DNA of 35,273 bases from an uncultured Spirochaetales bacterium (GCA_902797395.1 CADBSO010000008.1:1-35273); one strand, 5' to 3'; positions 1 to 9,609 are shown, numbered from the stretch's first letter. Notes: generated by a model not told the origin, from the sequence alone. Made by a program: numbers and translations.

Positions 1-200
1 ATGCGCCGCATATGCGCACTTTGGGTCGCAAAGCCATTTGGATAGGCACGAAGCCTTATCCTGCATTAGGCTTTTCGCCCCAAAGCGCCTCTCCAGCACC
101 TCTCCGGCTCTGCGGCTCTGTCCTATCAGTCAAACTTTCGGACATAGCCTTGAAATTTAAGAATATGTTGCGATATTTTCAAGAAATCAAGACCGAACGC
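1..200. other. Left-edge intergenic DNA, no gene seen
   Basis: This stretch follows the stop of the minus-strand flavodiiron gene. I find no credible gene in it. It contains a weak inverted repeat (AAGCCT at 51-56 and AGGCTT at 68-73, followed on the plus strand by four T) and another 5-bp one (119-123 with 140-144). Neither is followed by a T tract on the minus strand, so I cannot call a terminator for the glycogen operon. Confidence 0.6.
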
Positions 201-1382
201 CTACAATCTGGCGATCATATCCTTGATTTTCGCAAAATCCTCCGTTTCAGGATTCCAAAGCGATTTGATTTCCTCATCAACAACTTCGAATCCAGCGTCT
301 TTGAGCTTTTCCCTCAGAATCCTGTTGCCCTCGCCGCTCCAGCCATAGCATCCGAAAACAGCCGCCTTCTTATTTTTAAATTTGAGCTGCTTGAGAAATG
401 CCAGCCAACCAGTCATGCTGGAAAGTATGTCATTGCTCACCGTTGGAGAACCGACCACTATGGCCTTGCTCTTGAACACTTCCGTCATGACCTCATTCTT
501 ATCCGATTTTGACACGCTGAACACCTTGACAACAGTGTCCGGCTTAGCGGCGGAAAGCTCAAATGCTATTTCACGAGCCAATCTGGCCGTACCCTCCCAC
601 ATCGTATCGTAAATCACCGTGATCTGGTTCTCCTGATACGATTTCGACCACTGGGCGTATTTTTCCACTATCTGAAGGGGATTATCACGCCATATCACCC
701 CATGACTCGGACAAATCATGCTTATATTCAAATTCATGCCCGATATTTCCTCAATCTTCTTCGCCACCAAAGGGGAAAACGGATTCAGGATATTGACATA
801 ATACTTCAAAGCCTCCTTCATAAGCAGGCATTGGTTCGCCTTGTCGTTGAAAAGCTCCTCTACGGCAAAATGCTGGCCGAACGCATCATTGGAAAACAAA
901 ATATCATCTCCGGTCATGAAAACAGCCATAGAATCGGGCCAATGCAGCATCTTCATCTCGACGAACACGAGTTTCTTTCCATTGCCTATATCAAGCTCAT
1001 CACCCGTCTTGACGACCTTGAAATTCCAACCGCGCTTCCCGTACTGCCCTTCCAAACTCTTGACTGCAGCAGCCGTGCAATAAACGGGAGTGCCGGGAAT
1101 CTCATCAAGAAGCGCTGTCAAAGCGCCCGAGTGATCCGTTTCGCCATGATTGGCTATTATAAAATCTATCTTCTTCAAATCAACGGCTTTTCTCAAGTTC
1201 TCAACAAACTCAAACCTATGAGGAGCCCATACCGTATCGACAAGAACCGTCTTTTCCTCTTCTATCAGATATGCGTTCTGACTCGATCCGTTCATTATCG
1301 AATAATCATCACCGTGAAAAGTCTCGAGATCCCAATCGATATGCCCCACCCAGGACACATTGCCTTTAATATTCCTCTTCAT
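201..1382 (-). CDS. fprA: FprA-type flavodiiron protein (A-type flavoprotein)
   Basis: Flavodiiron proteins are cytoplasmic enzymes that reduce O2 to water, or NO to N2O, using electrons usually delivered by rubredoxin. They protect anaerobes from oxygen. The 393-residue product has the expected two-part build. The N-terminal metallo-beta-lactamase-like half carries diiron ligand motifs (HGETDH, the LHWPDSM stretch, SNDAFGQH, CPSHGVIW). The C-terminal flavodoxin half starts near YDTMWEGTARLA and has an FMN-loop stretch GCYGWSGEG. There is no fused rubredoxin or flavin reductase, so this is the minimal class. The start chosen is the ATG at 1382, because GGAGG at 1390-1394 lies 7 nt from it but only 1 nt from the ATG at 1388. 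It is the last gene of the glycogen train, next to the Ntn-hydrolase gene. Family assignment is firm; O2 versus NO preference cannot be read from sequence. Confidence 0.93.
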   Translation of the reverse strand: MKRNIKGNVSWVGHIDWDLETFHGDDYSIMNGSSQNAYLIEEEKTVLVDTVWAPHRFEFVENLRKAVDLKKIDFIIANHGETDHSGALTALLDEIPGTPVYCTAAAVKSLEGQYGKRGWNFKVVKTGDELDIGNGKKLVFVEMKMLHWPDSMAVFMTGDDILFSNDAFGQHFAVEELFNDKANQCLLMKEALKYYVNILNPFSPLVAKKIEEISGMNLNISMICPSHGVIWRDNPLQIVEKYAQWSKSYQENQITVIYDTMWEGTARLAREIAFELSAAKPDTVVKVFSVSKSDKNEVMTEVFKSKAIVVGSPTVSNDILSSMTGWLAFLKQLKFKNKKAAVFGCYGWSGEGNRILREKLKDAGFEVVDEEIKSLWNPETEDFAKIKDMIARL

Positions 1383-1384
1383 AA

Positions 1385-2554
1385 TCATTCCTCCGTTTCT
1401 TCATCTTGCTTCACTAGCTTGAAATCCTTGAAAACCAATCTATGCTGGGAATCCTTATGATATTCCACCGTAAATTCCCTGGTGGAATTATTCGCCATGA
1501 ACGACCAGATCGTCGAATCCTGCCAAGCATTATGCAAAGCCGTCCAGCCCACATCCTCAGTGGCCTCCGGCGCATTGTCAAATGCATTCTTCAGCGCCTG
1601 ATACCTGTCCTGACCATAACCATAATCGCTTCCAGCCGGATCATTGTTGTCCATAACATAAAAATTAGTCACACGATCCGATCCTGTAGCCGTTGTCGCT
1701 CTTGCCGGATCATCCGGATCAAATTCCACAACCCTGGCATCGCCGCTGGCGTCAGATATGTAGAAATGGTAATCGATAATAGTTCCCGTTGTAAGATCCT
1801 GCAAGGCGCCGAATACATCATACTGGCTTATCAGTTCAACAGCCTGCTGCGTCGTAGCAGCCCTATCAAGCACCATGCGAATCAAAAACGGCAGATAAAG
1901 CACAGGCTTTCCCGTATTCTGCTTGAGATTCTCAGCATTAACCATCAAAGTGCAGATGCTGACGCCTTTCTCGTTTATGCCATCAATGCAGCAATACGGA
2001 GCCATAAGCGCCGCCTTGGTTTGAACGGAACCGCTTAAAGGCTCATTGTCGAATATATGGCTCAAACAAGCGATTCCGATGGATTCGTACCCGCCTTTAG
2101 GCTTGCAATGCACAAGAAGCATCGAGGAATCGCTTGCCCCCCAATCATAATTCCTGCCCATGATCCAATCACCAGCGGCCATCCTCTTTGAGAAAGCGCT
2201 GCAAGCGAATGACATGCCATTGCTGTTCTGCTGCCCATACAATGCCAAAAGCACTGCAAGAAAACCGCTATCCAATGTAGAATCCTTATATGCGGCCTCC
2301 AAACACGACATATCATTCCGCTGGCATTCGCTTATCACCTTATCCAGATCATAATCGTATTTCACGTCGATGTAATAGGCATCGTAAACGCCATTATCAT
2401 CCTTAATGCGCTCAAGCGTGCTCATCGTCTGCGAGCGTGATGCGAATTTGTCAGGGCCGCATGACGGCAGCAGCAGAAGCCATGCTGCCATGAAAATCAA
2501 AAAGCAGGCTGCTTCCAGCCTGCCTCCGATGCGAAAAACATCATCAAAAAACAT
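1385..2554 (-). CDS. Lipoprotein Ntn-hydrolase (choloylglycine hydrolase / C45-like)
   Basis: Predicted N-terminal-nucleophile hydrolase that cleaves a linear amide bond (bile-salt hydrolase, penicillin acylase and acyl-CoA:6-APA acyltransferase relatives). The 389-residue protein starts with a hydrophobic segment ending in LPSC (lipobox Cys32), so it should be a lipoprotein outside the cytoplasm. The likely catalytic Cys118 sits in FACSAF. It is followed 16 residues later by the Arg and 19 later by the Asp of GRNYDW, the same spacing as Cys2, Arg18 and Asp21 of bile-salt hydrolases. Residues 33-117 would be a propeptide or linker. The ATG at 2554 has GGAG (2566-2569) 11 nt upstream and gives a clean signal peptide; the alternative is a TTG at 2575. 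It lies between pgi and fprA. The substrate is unknown: conjugated bile acid, N-acyl amino acid, peptide or beta-lactam are all possible. Confidence 0.8.
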   Translation of the reverse strand: MFFDDVFRIGGRLEAACFLIFMAAWLLLLPSCGPDKFASRSQTMSTLERIKDDNGVYDAYYIDVKYDYDLDKVISECQRNDMSCLEAAYKDSTLDSGFLAVLLALYGQQNSNGMSFACSAFSKRMAAGDWIMGRNYDWGASDSSMLLVHCKPKGGYESIGIACLSHIFDNEPLSGSVQTKAALMAPYCCIDGINEKGVSICTLMVNAENLKQNTGKPVLYLPFLIRMVLDRAATTQQAVELISQYDVFGALQDLTTGTIIDYHFYISDASGDARVVEFDPDDPARATTATGSDRVTNFYVMDNNDPAGSDYGYGQDRYQALKNAFDNAPEATEDVGWTALHNAWQDSTIWSFMANNSTREFTVEYHKDSQHRLVFKDFKLVKQDEETEE

Positions 2555-2571
2555 ATTATGGGAATCTCCGA

Positions 2572-3987
2572 TCAAAAGCTATCAGCAACTTCCTTAAGGT
2601 CCGCATCGCTTCCGGCAGATATGGCTTTGAGAAGCTTTTTCCCGAGTTCCACGCCAGGCTGATCAAAACTGTTGATCCCGTACATGAATCCCTGGAACAT
2701 CGTCTTGTTCTCATAGAAGGATATTATCTGCCCCAATGACTTCGGGGAATATTTCTCGAAAAGAAGCATCGTGCTGGAGCGATCTCCATCGAAGCCCTTG
2801 TCCTTATCACCGCAATACAGCGCAAGACACTGCGATACGGCGCTCATGAAAAGCTCATGCTTGTCCCTGAAGCAGATGAACTCCAGAGAGAACGGATAGT
2901 TCCCCTGATGAAGCAGCTGGCAGAAGGAATGCTGGGCGCAAGTGCCTCTGTCGCCGAAGAAGAACTGTCCGGTATGCGCTTTTGTGTATTTTCCGTCATG
3001 ATCATGGTTCTTGCCATTGGATTCCATCACGAGCTGCTGCAGATACAGCGGCAGAAGCTTGGCGCCCTCGGCATAAGGAAGACACACTGAAATGTTCTTG
3101 CTCTGTTTGAGGTTCTCGTATACTGAATAAAGCGCTGCGAGCATTGCCGGATTCTCATCAGCCTTCTCCTTAAGCGAAAGGGCATCCATATCCCTCATGC
3201 CGGACAGGAACTCCTCGCAAGCCTCCTGACCATAGACGATGCTTGTTATGAGCATCGCGCATGGCGAACTGATGGAATATCTTCCGCCAACATAATCATC
3301 TATGAAGAACTTCTCGAAATATCCGTCTCCCTTTGCCATCGGACTCGTTTCGCTAGTCACGGCCACGGAATGCTTTTTGAGATCAAATCCCTTGATGTTC
3401 TTCTCCGAAACATATTCCTCTATCCATGTCTTGGCCAACTGGGTCTCGTATGTGGTTCCGCTCTTGGAGACAAATATGAAAAGCGTCTTGTCGAATCTCA
3501 GCGAATCAAGCGTCTCCATAAGGTATTCCTTATCGATATTGGAAACGAAAAACGCTCTGTACTCGTCCTTCGCCCTCTTCACGCATGGAGAAAAGGCATC
3601 ATAAAGAAGCTGCGCCCCAAGAATGGAACCGCCGATTCCTATTTGAACGAAATCACAGAACTCGTCGGAACCATGAACCTTCTTGGCGAACTCAAAGCAC
3701 TTGTCCCTCTGCGACGCATAAAAATCGAATTTCTCCTTGATTCCGCTGCTGCATTTGTCCGCTCTGAGAAGATGATGAAGAACCATCCTGTTTTCGGACT
3801 TGTTCCAGATGTCGCCTGACGTGATCGTCTTGTATTTTCCGACAAGATCGTTTTCCTTGGATTGCCTGTTGAAATTGCCCATAAGGCTCTCATCGATATC
3901 CGTAGTCCCATAAAGGAAATCAAATCCGTTTCCGGAAATCCTCTTGTTCCTGATCTCCGGAGCCAATTTCTTGTAATTCACGCTCAT
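2572..3987 (-). CDS. pgi: Glucose-6-phosphate isomerase
   Basis: Interconverts glucose 6-phosphate and fructose 6-phosphate in the cytoplasm, joining glycogen turnover to glycolysis. The 471-residue product has the phosphosugar-binding GIGGSILG loop, the FVSKSGTTYET sugar-isomerase loop, the GGRYSISSP signature, a catalytic-region MESNGK, the QHSFCQLLHQG histidine segment and the C-terminal FDQPGVELGK signature. Length fits the compact bacterial PGI group (about 450 residues). The start preferred is the ATG at 3987, with GGAGGG (3992-3997) just upstream. An ATG at 4008 would add seven residues and overlap the upstream gene by 4 nt. It is followed by the Ntn-hydrolase lipoprotein gene. Phosphoglucomutase, needed between glucose 1-phosphate and glucose 6-phosphate, is not encoded in the window. 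Confidence 0.96.
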   Translation of the reverse strand: MSVNYKKLAPEIRNKRISGNGFDFLYGTTDIDESLMGNFNRQSKENDLVGKYKTITSGDIWNKSENRMVLHHLLRADKCSSGIKEKFDFYASQRDKCFEFAKKVHGSDEFCDFVQIGIGGSILGAQLLYDAFSPCVKRAKDEYRAFFVSNIDKEYLMETLDSLRFDKTLFIFVSKSGTTYETQLAKTWIEEYVSEKNIKGFDLKKHSVAVTSETSPMAKGDGYFEKFFIDDYVGGRYSISSPCAMLITSIVYGQEACEEFLSGMRDMDALSLKEKADENPAMLAALYSVYENLKQSKNISVCLPYAEGAKLLPLYLQQLVMESNGKNHDHDGKYTKAHTGQFFFGDRGTCAQHSFCQLLHQGNYPFSLEFICFRDKHELFMSAVSQCLALYCGDKDKGFDGDRSSTMLLFEKYSPKSLGQIISFYENKTMFQGFMYGINSFDQPGVELGKKLLKAISAGSDADLKEVADSF

Positions 3988-4004
3988 ATTGCCCTCCACA
4001 ACAT

Positions 4005-6914
4005 TCATGCCCCGCTTCCAGCGGCAGCAGTTCTTCCAGATTTCTCAAGCATCTTCCTGATGCGCAATGCCGCAGCAGACGTAAGCCTTCCGGGCTCGCA
4101 TTGCCATTTCCAGTTCCCATCCATAGTTCCCGGCACGTTTATCCTGCACGAATCATCCAAAAACAGCAAGTCCTGAAGCTGGAATATCACCCATGGGGAA
4201 TCCGATTCGCAAAGCTTGTTCATCACTTCCTCTGACTTCGCCTTGTCGCCTTCGCACCACGACAAAAGAGTGCTGTTGTCATGGGTTCCGGAATAAAATA
4301 TCCTATTGGAACAGTCCTCGCCTTTCATGTTCTCCATGTCTGAACTCGAGAACTGCCAAACGTTCATGCCCGGTATTCCTGTAAGCTTAAGAAGATTGAA
4401 CACCGCATCATCCAGACAGCCAAGATCCTCAGCTATGAACTTCATATCCGGAAACCTGTTTCTGACTTTCCTGAAGAAATCAAGCCCCGGTCCGGTGAGC
4501 CATTTTCCATCCTTGGGCTTTTTGCCCTCAGGTATCGCATAGTATTCGGAGAAACTTCTGAAGTGATCAAGCCTTATATAATCAAAGAGCTTGCTGCACA
4601 TCTCTATCCTTCGCATCCACCAATCATATCCGTCCTCGCACATCCTCGCCCAGTCATAAAGCGGATTCCCCCAATCCTGGCCGTCCTGCTGGAAATAATC
4701 TGGCGGAACCCCGGCATGAACCCTCATATTGCCTTTGGCATCAAGTTGGAAGCATTCCGGATTGCGCTTCACATCCGCGCCTTTCGGATCAACATATATG
4801 GGAATATCCCCGATTATGGAAATGCCCTTGGAATGAGCGTATTCACGAAGCTCCTTCCACTGCGCAAGAAACAGATCATCAGATGATGCGGCCCTGCCAC
4901 GACGCGCCTCGCTGCGGTTTATGAAGCTCTCATTGAACTTGAACACATCCGGCGAAAGATACGGCGAATCACCCATCCCAACAGGATGTATCGGCAAAAC
5001 CTGCCAAAGGGTGATGCCGCACGCGCTCATCCAGTCCACAAAATCCTTTGCGGGCTTGCCGAGTTTGCCTCCGGGTATTGAAAAAATCGGAGCTATCACT
5101 CCCGCTTTTCTCTTGGATCCGAACGGAAGCTCTATTTGCGGCGGAAGCCTCTTAAGAAGCACGAGAGCAGTGTACATGGGCGGTATGGAAATCGTTACGC
5201 TTTCCCCATTACCCGCAAAAACACGCGACTTGACAAGATCCAGCGCATACCTGCAACTCGTCTTGAACTTCAATTCCTTGGTATGGAATTCATTGCGGTT
5301 GGCGATTACCAATATCCTCTCGTCATTGCTTCTTCTCTCATACGCGAATATGTCCGGATCATCATTGAAAACCGCTTTGTATTCGCTGTTGTCCCTAAGA
5401 ACCATGTGATCATTGTATATCACTTTAAGCATTCTCAGTGAGTAATGCATATCATAATCAGCAGTCGGCCCCCAGTTCATGCAAGCGCGGTTCTCCGGAT
5501 CGGCATTTCCACGCATCGCAAGCTCATCGCCATAATATACAGCCGGAACCCCAGGAAGGGTATAGGTAAGAGCAAACAGCATCTTCACCTTCTCGCGCGA
5601 ACCATTCACCTCATTGATAAGCCTTCTGGTGTCGTGCGTTCCAAGAAGATTGAACAAGGAATAGAATATTTCCCTAGGATAATTCTCATTAAGCGACATG
5701 AAGCGCCTTTGGAAATCATTTCCGCTTATCCTGCCCATGACGAAATCCAACGCCATATTCCTGAGCGGATAATTCATCACGCTATCAAGCTCGTCGCCCA
5801 TCAGATAGCGGCGCTTCTCTCCATAGCTCTCCTTGTTTGAAGCGTCCTCCCAGACCTCGCCTATAAGAACCTTGTCCTCTCCGCACCTTTTCACAGCTTT
5901 GCGCACAAGCCTTATGAACTCGTCCGGAAGCTCATCCGCGACATCAAGCCTGAAACCCGAAGCGCCGGCTTTCAGCCAATGCTCGATAACCCCGCCCGCC
6001 CCGCATATGTATTTGACATACGACGAATTAAGCTCGTCGACTTCAGGAAGGTCCTTAACCCCCCACCAAGCCTTATAGCCTATATCGGAATCATCGAACT
6101 TGAACCAATCGCGATAAGGAGATCCTTCCTTGAAATATATGCTGTTTACCCCAACATGGCTGAAAACGCCATCAAGTATGATCCTTATTCCATTCTCTTT
6201 CGCTTCCTTGCAAAGAAGAACAAAATCCTCCTCAGTACCCAAAAGCGGATCTATCCTCATGAAATCGGATGTGTCATACCTATGATTGGAAACCGCCTTG
6301 AATATCGGATTCAAATACAAAATCGTGATTCCAAGGCTTTTCAGATACAGAAGATTCTCCCGTATGCCGTTGAGGCTTCCGCCATAAAAATCCCAACGCA
6401 CCACATCACCGGCGCTGTTCTTCTCGTATTTCGGAGGCACGGACCAATCGGTCAGCTCGATTTCAAGCTTCTTCGCCCTGTCAGCGGATGCGACATCCTT
6501 GGCGAACCTATCGGGAAAAATCTGATAAAGAATGCCCTGGCTGAACCACTGCGGAACCTTCTGCTCCTTATAGACTGTTATCTGGTAATCCTTCGGGATA
6601 TCGCTCGTCAGAATTCCAGGACCGCCAAGCTTCTCATGGTTATTGCCATAGTAGCAAACGCTCCCATCCTCCCCGGTCAGAACAAAATGATACCAAAGCA
6701 ACCTGCCGGTTTCATATGTCCTGAAATTCAAATAGAATCCATGATCCGTCCTACTCATCGGAAGAATCGACTCGCCGTCGACGTCATCCCAAATCCTCAC
6801 CTGACAGGACTCAACCCCTTGTGTTTCTATAAACAAGGAGACCTGAGACGAGACCTTCACAGCCCCGAACGGCTTCTTATGCTTCTCGTCCCAGGAATCG
6901 AAATAAGCCTTCAC
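4005..6914 (-). CDS. GH13 alpha-glycosidase fused to 4-alpha-glucanotransferase (MalQ)
   Basis: A 969-residue two-enzyme fusion for remodelling alpha-1,4-glucans and maltooligosaccharides. Residues about 1-115 look like the N-terminal beta-domain seen in neopullulanase-type GH13 enzymes. Residues about 120-590 are the GH13 barrel and C-terminal sheet: DGVFSH at 248-253, nucleophile Asp324 in FRLDVADE, acid/base Glu353 in IGEVWED, transition-state Asp428 in GTHD. Residues about 600-957 are a GH77 amylomaltase: Asp783 in IRLDHFR, Glu829 in IAEDLG, Asp879 in GTHDN, plus GDIPIYV and GVPPDYF. The GH77 part is roughly 140 residues shorter than a usual 500-residue MalQ. The segment normally present between the DSPY/FxxN region and the QW..L motif is missing. 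Translation starts at GTG 6914 (AGAGG 9 nt upstream), overlapping the glgA stop by 4 nt. Whether the GH13 half debranches or cleaves alpha-1,4 bonds is not decided by the sequence. Confidence 0.92.
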   Translation of the reverse strand: MKAYFDSWDEKHKKPFGAVKVSSQVSLFIETQGVESCQVRIWDDVDGESILPMSRTDHGFYLNFRTYETGRLLWYHFVLTGEDGSVCYYGNNHEKLGGPGILTSDIPKDYQITVYKEQKVPQWFSQGILYQIFPDRFAKDVASADRAKKLEIELTDWSVPPKYEKNSAGDVVRWDFYGGSLNGIRENLLYLKSLGITILYLNPIFKAVSNHRYDTSDFMRIDPLLGTEEDFVLLCKEAKENGIRIILDGVFSHVGVNSIYFKEGSPYRDWFKFDDSDIGYKAWWGVKDLPEVDELNSSYVKYICGAGGVIEHWLKAGASGFRLDVADELPDEFIRLVRKAVKRCGEDKVLIGEVWEDASNKESYGEKRRYLMGDELDSVMNYPLRNMALDFVMGRISGNDFQRRFMSLNENYPREIFYSLFNLLGTHDTRRLINEVNGSREKVKMLFALTYTLPGVPAVYYGDELAMRGNADPENRACMNWGPTADYDMHYSLRMLKVIYNDHMVLRDNSEYKAVFNDDPDIFAYERRSNDERILVIANRNEFHTKELKFKTSCRYALDLVKSRVFAGNGESVTISIPPMYTALVLLKRLPPQIELPFGSKRKAGVIAPIFSIPGGKLGKPAKDFVDWMSACGITLWQVLPIHPVGMGDSPYLSPDVFKFNESFINRSEARRGRAASSDDLFLAQWKELREYAHSKGISIIGDIPIYVDPKGADVKRNPECFQLDAKGNMRVHAGVPPDYFQQDGQDWGNPLYDWARMCEDGYDWWMRRIEMCSKLFDYIRLDHFRSFSEYYAIPEGKKPKDGKWLTGPGLDFFRKVRNRFPDMKFIAEDLGCLDDAVFNLLKLTGIPGMNVWQFSSSDMENMKGEDCSNRIFYSGTHDNSTLLSWCEGDKAKSEEVMNKLCESDSPWVIFQLQDLLFLDDSCRINVPGTMDGNWKWQCEPGRLTSAAALRIRKMLEKSGRTAAAGSGA

Positions 6915-8497
6915 TTCAACAAGCCTCTATAAAGTTCGCGATATTGCTCGGCAGGACCTCTCCATGAGAAATCACGAGTCATGCATTCCCTCTGCATCTT
7001 CCTCCAGTCAGCCTTCTCGTTGTAAAATACCGTAAGTGCATTGTCAATCGCTCCCATAAGCTCATCCGCGCTGTAGTTCGCAAATGAGAATCCGGTGCCG
7101 CTCTTGTCATACTTGTTATACGGCTGGACCGTATCCTTCAAACCGCCAGTCTCCCTGACGATCGGAAGCGTCCCGTATTGCATCGCTATCATCTGCGAAA
7201 GGCCGCAAGGCTCGAACCTGGAAGGCATGAGAACAGCATCCGCGCCGGCATATATCCTATGCGAAATCCCCTCGTCAAAATACAACCTGGCTTGGAACTT
7301 CTCCGGATTCTTCCACGTGTAGTACGCAAATGCGTTCTCATATTTCTTATCACCAGAGCCAAGAACTATGAGCTGCATGGCCCTCTTCTCCATTTCCGCG
7401 AGCTTATTTATGACCAGATCAAGCCCCTTCTGCTCCGTAAGCCTGCATATTATCGCAAACACCGGAATATTGGGATCAACCTTCAAATACAGTTCCTTCT
7501 GTATCGCCAGCTTATCCTCAACCTTCTTGTCGATGCTGTTCACATCGTATTGCACGGGAATGAACTTATCAACCTGGGGGTTAAACACCCTCCAGTCTAT
7601 TCCATTGACTATTCCGCTCAAAACCGATGCCCTCTTTCTGAAAACAGCATCCTGATTCTCACCGAAATACGGCGTCTTTATCTCTTCGGAATATGTAGGG
7701 CTGACTGTGGTTATGCGATCCGAATATGAAATCGCACCAAGCAAATAGTTGACCGCCTCCCTCTTGCCGTATTTGTTGTATACGGACATCTGCGGCTCCG
7801 CAGGCGTTCCGGACAGTCCGAGAATATCCGACATAATGGCATCATCATACTGGCCCTGGAATTTCAGATTATGGATCGTGAACACGGTCTTGATCCTATT
7901 GAAATCCGGAAGGTGATTGTAATGCTCCCTCAGAAAGACAGTCGACATCGCCGTATGCCAGTCATTGCAATGAAGTATATCGACTCTCCAGCCCATGTAC
8001 TCTATCGCCTCAAGAAGCGCCTTCGAGAAATATGCGATTCTCTCTCCATCATCGAATTCCCCGTATGCCTTGTTCCTATGAAAATAATACTCGTTGTCAA
8101 GGAAATAATAGGTAAGACCCTTGTATTTCATTTCAAAAAGGCCGCAATAAACGCTTCTCCAGCCAAGCGGAACCGTAAAACTGGTCTTGAATACCATCTT
8201 CTCCTGATATTCCTGCGGAATCAGACTGAGCTTAGGCAGAATCACCCTCACCTCGAAATCGCTTCCATTGAGAAAATACGGAAGCGATCCGGCGACCTCG
8301 CCAAGGCCGCCGCTTTTGAAAAACGGAACCGCCTCAAACGAAGCATACAGGACATGATGCGCTGCCGCTTCGGATTCAACCGCACCACCCGATTCCGGAA
8401 GATGAATGTACTTCACGATATGCTCCTCCTTCTTGAAGCTCTCATCGAATATGGATTTCTTGTCGCTGGAGTCCGAATTGTTCATGTTATTGCTCAT
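6911..8497 (-). CDS. glgA: Glycogen synthase (ADP-glucose type, GT5)
   Basis: Transfers glucose from ADP-glucose to the non-reducing end of alpha-1,4-glucan. The 528-residue protein has the GT5 hallmark KSGGL at residues 61-65 (ADP-glucose binding, residue 15 in E. coli GlgA). It also has the family stretches HCNDWHT, TIHNLKFQGQY and SGIVNGIDW, and the C-terminal donor-site RFEPCGL (427-433) with the conserved Glu429. It carries an extra hydrophilic, acidic N-terminus of about 46 residues before the catalytic fold. Start ATG 8497 has AGGG (8506-8509) 8 nt upstream and overlaps the glgD stop as ATGA; a second in-frame ATG four codons in is less well placed. It is flanked by glgD and the glycosidase/MalQ fusion, so its role in glycogen synthesis is secure. 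Confidence 0.97.
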   Translation of the reverse strand: MSNNMNNSDSSDKKSIFDESFKKEEHIVKYIHLPESGGAVESEAAAHHVLYASFEAVPFFKSGGLGEVAGSLPYFLNGSDFEVRVILPKLSLIPQEYQEKMVFKTSFTVPLGWRSVYCGLFEMKYKGLTYYFLDNEYYFHRNKAYGEFDDGERIAYFSKALLEAIEYMGWRVDILHCNDWHTAMSTVFLREHYNHLPDFNRIKTVFTIHNLKFQGQYDDAIMSDILGLSGTPAEPQMSVYNKYGKREAVNYLLGAISYSDRITTVSPTYSEEIKTPYFGENQDAVFRKRASVLSGIVNGIDWRVFNPQVDKFIPVQYDVNSIDKKVEDKLAIQKELYLKVDPNIPVFAIICRLTEQKGLDLVINKLAEMEKRAMQLIVLGSGDKKYENAFAYYTWKNPEKFQARLYFDEGISHRIYAGADAVLMPSRFEPCGLSQMIAMQYGTLPIVRETGGLKDTVQPYNKYDKSGTGFSFANYSADELMGAIDNALTVFYNEKADWRKMQRECMTRDFSWRGPAEQYRELYRGLLK

Positions 8498-9609
8498 ATG
8501 TTTGTCCCTTTTTCAACTATCGTAGGCGAAGATGATGAGCCTTTAAGCGATTTCCCTTCTCCTATTGTAACATACTTATCGAGAATCACATCGCTCAAAA
8601 CAGCATTCCTGCCGATCTCCCCATGCTGCATTATTATGGAGTTTCTGACTACGCTGCCCTCAGCTATATGAACCGATCTGAATATTATGCTGTTTTCGAC
8701 CTCACCGCGTATGACGCACCCTGACGCGACTATTGAATTCCTCACCTTGGCATTGCCGATATACAAACACGGGACCTCATCCTGAACCTTCGTCATTATC
8801 GGACGCTCATCACAGAAAAGATTCGTCTGGGATATGGATTCGTCCATAAGACCCATGTTCACATTATAGTAATCGTAGACCGAATCTATCCTTTCCGCAT
8901 ATTCGTTGTACTCGCAAGCATTTATGGTGAGCTTTGGGAAATTCTCAATGAGCAAGTCAATGAAATCGGTATTCTTAAACACGCTGTATGCGTTAAGAAT
9001 CTCCATGAGGCAAGTGCGGTTCACAACAAAAATGCCAAGGAACACATTATTAGTCTTGTCATACGAATCAAGGAACTCCTTGATGCGGCCATCAGATCCG
9101 ACGTTGAAGTTTATGGTATTCACAACTTCGCTTCTGATCTTCCCCTTCTTATAGAGCAAGGTGGCCTGGCATCCGCTCTTAACATGATTCTCCAGAATCT
9201 TGTTCATATCGGCGTTCATAACGCAAGAGGTATCGGCAAATACGACATAGTCGGTATTATAGTTCCTGAAGATTCGCGAATTTCGGACAAGATCTCCAAC
9301 AAGGAACCTGGCCTGAGGGTTCTTGGTTCCGAACACCGTTCCGGGCATTATATAAAGGCCGCCCTCGCGCTTGTCGAGATTCCATGATCTGCCGCTCTCA
9401 AGATGATCTATAAGCGAACGATAGTAATACGGCGCAATCACACCCACCGTGGTAATGCCGGCGTCAACCATGCTGGAAAGCGGAAAATCTATCATTCTGT
9501 ATCTTGCGCCGAACGGAAGGGTGGCGAGAGACCTTCTCGCAAGAAGAGATCCGAAAGTCCCGTTCGGCTCATACATCGCCGAAATCAAACCGATTGCATT
9601 GTATTTCAT
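8494..9609 (-). CDS. glgD: GlgD, regulatory-type subunit of glucose-1-phosphate adenylyltransferase
   Basis: Paralogue of GlgC that forms a mixed ADP-glucose pyrophosphorylase with it, as known in Firmicutes. The 371-residue product keeps the nucleotidyltransferase layout ([15 protein letters not shown], the WNLDKREGG stretch, a C-terminal left-handed beta-helix with hexapeptide-like repeats such as [19 protein letters not shown]). It lacks the GGxGTRL nucleotide loop found in GlgC; the equivalent N-terminal position reads [12 protein letters not shown]. This fits a non-catalytic or weakly catalytic modulating subunit. A GGAGG lies 6 nt before the ATG at 9609, which overlaps the glgC stop by 4 nt. 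The adjacent glgC and immediate downstream glgA support coupled expression of the ADP-glucose route. Confidence 0.95.
   Translation of the reverse strand: MKYNAIGLISAMYEPNGTFGSLLARRSLATLPFGARYRMIDFPLSSMVDAGITTVGVIAPYYYRSLIDHLESGRSWNLDKREGGLYIMPGTVFGTKNPQARFLVGDLVRNSRIFRNYNTDYVVFADTSCVMNADMNKILENHVKSGCQATLLYKKGKIRSEVVNTINFNVGSDGRIKEFLDSYDKTNNVFLGIFVVNRTCLMEILNAYSVFKNTDFIDLLIENFPKLTINACEYNEYAERIDSVYDYYNVNMGLMDESISQTNLFCDERPIMTKVQDEVPCLYIGNAKVRNSIVASGCVIRGEVENSIIFRSVHIAEGSVVRNSIIMQHGEIGRNAVLSDVILDKYVTIGEGKSLKGSSSSPTIVEKGTNI

Noticed and set aside
51-75. AAGCCT/AGGCTT hairpin with short T run as terminator
   Set aside because: The T run is on the plus strand, where no gene precedes it within the window. 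It does not serve the minus-strand operon that ends at 201.
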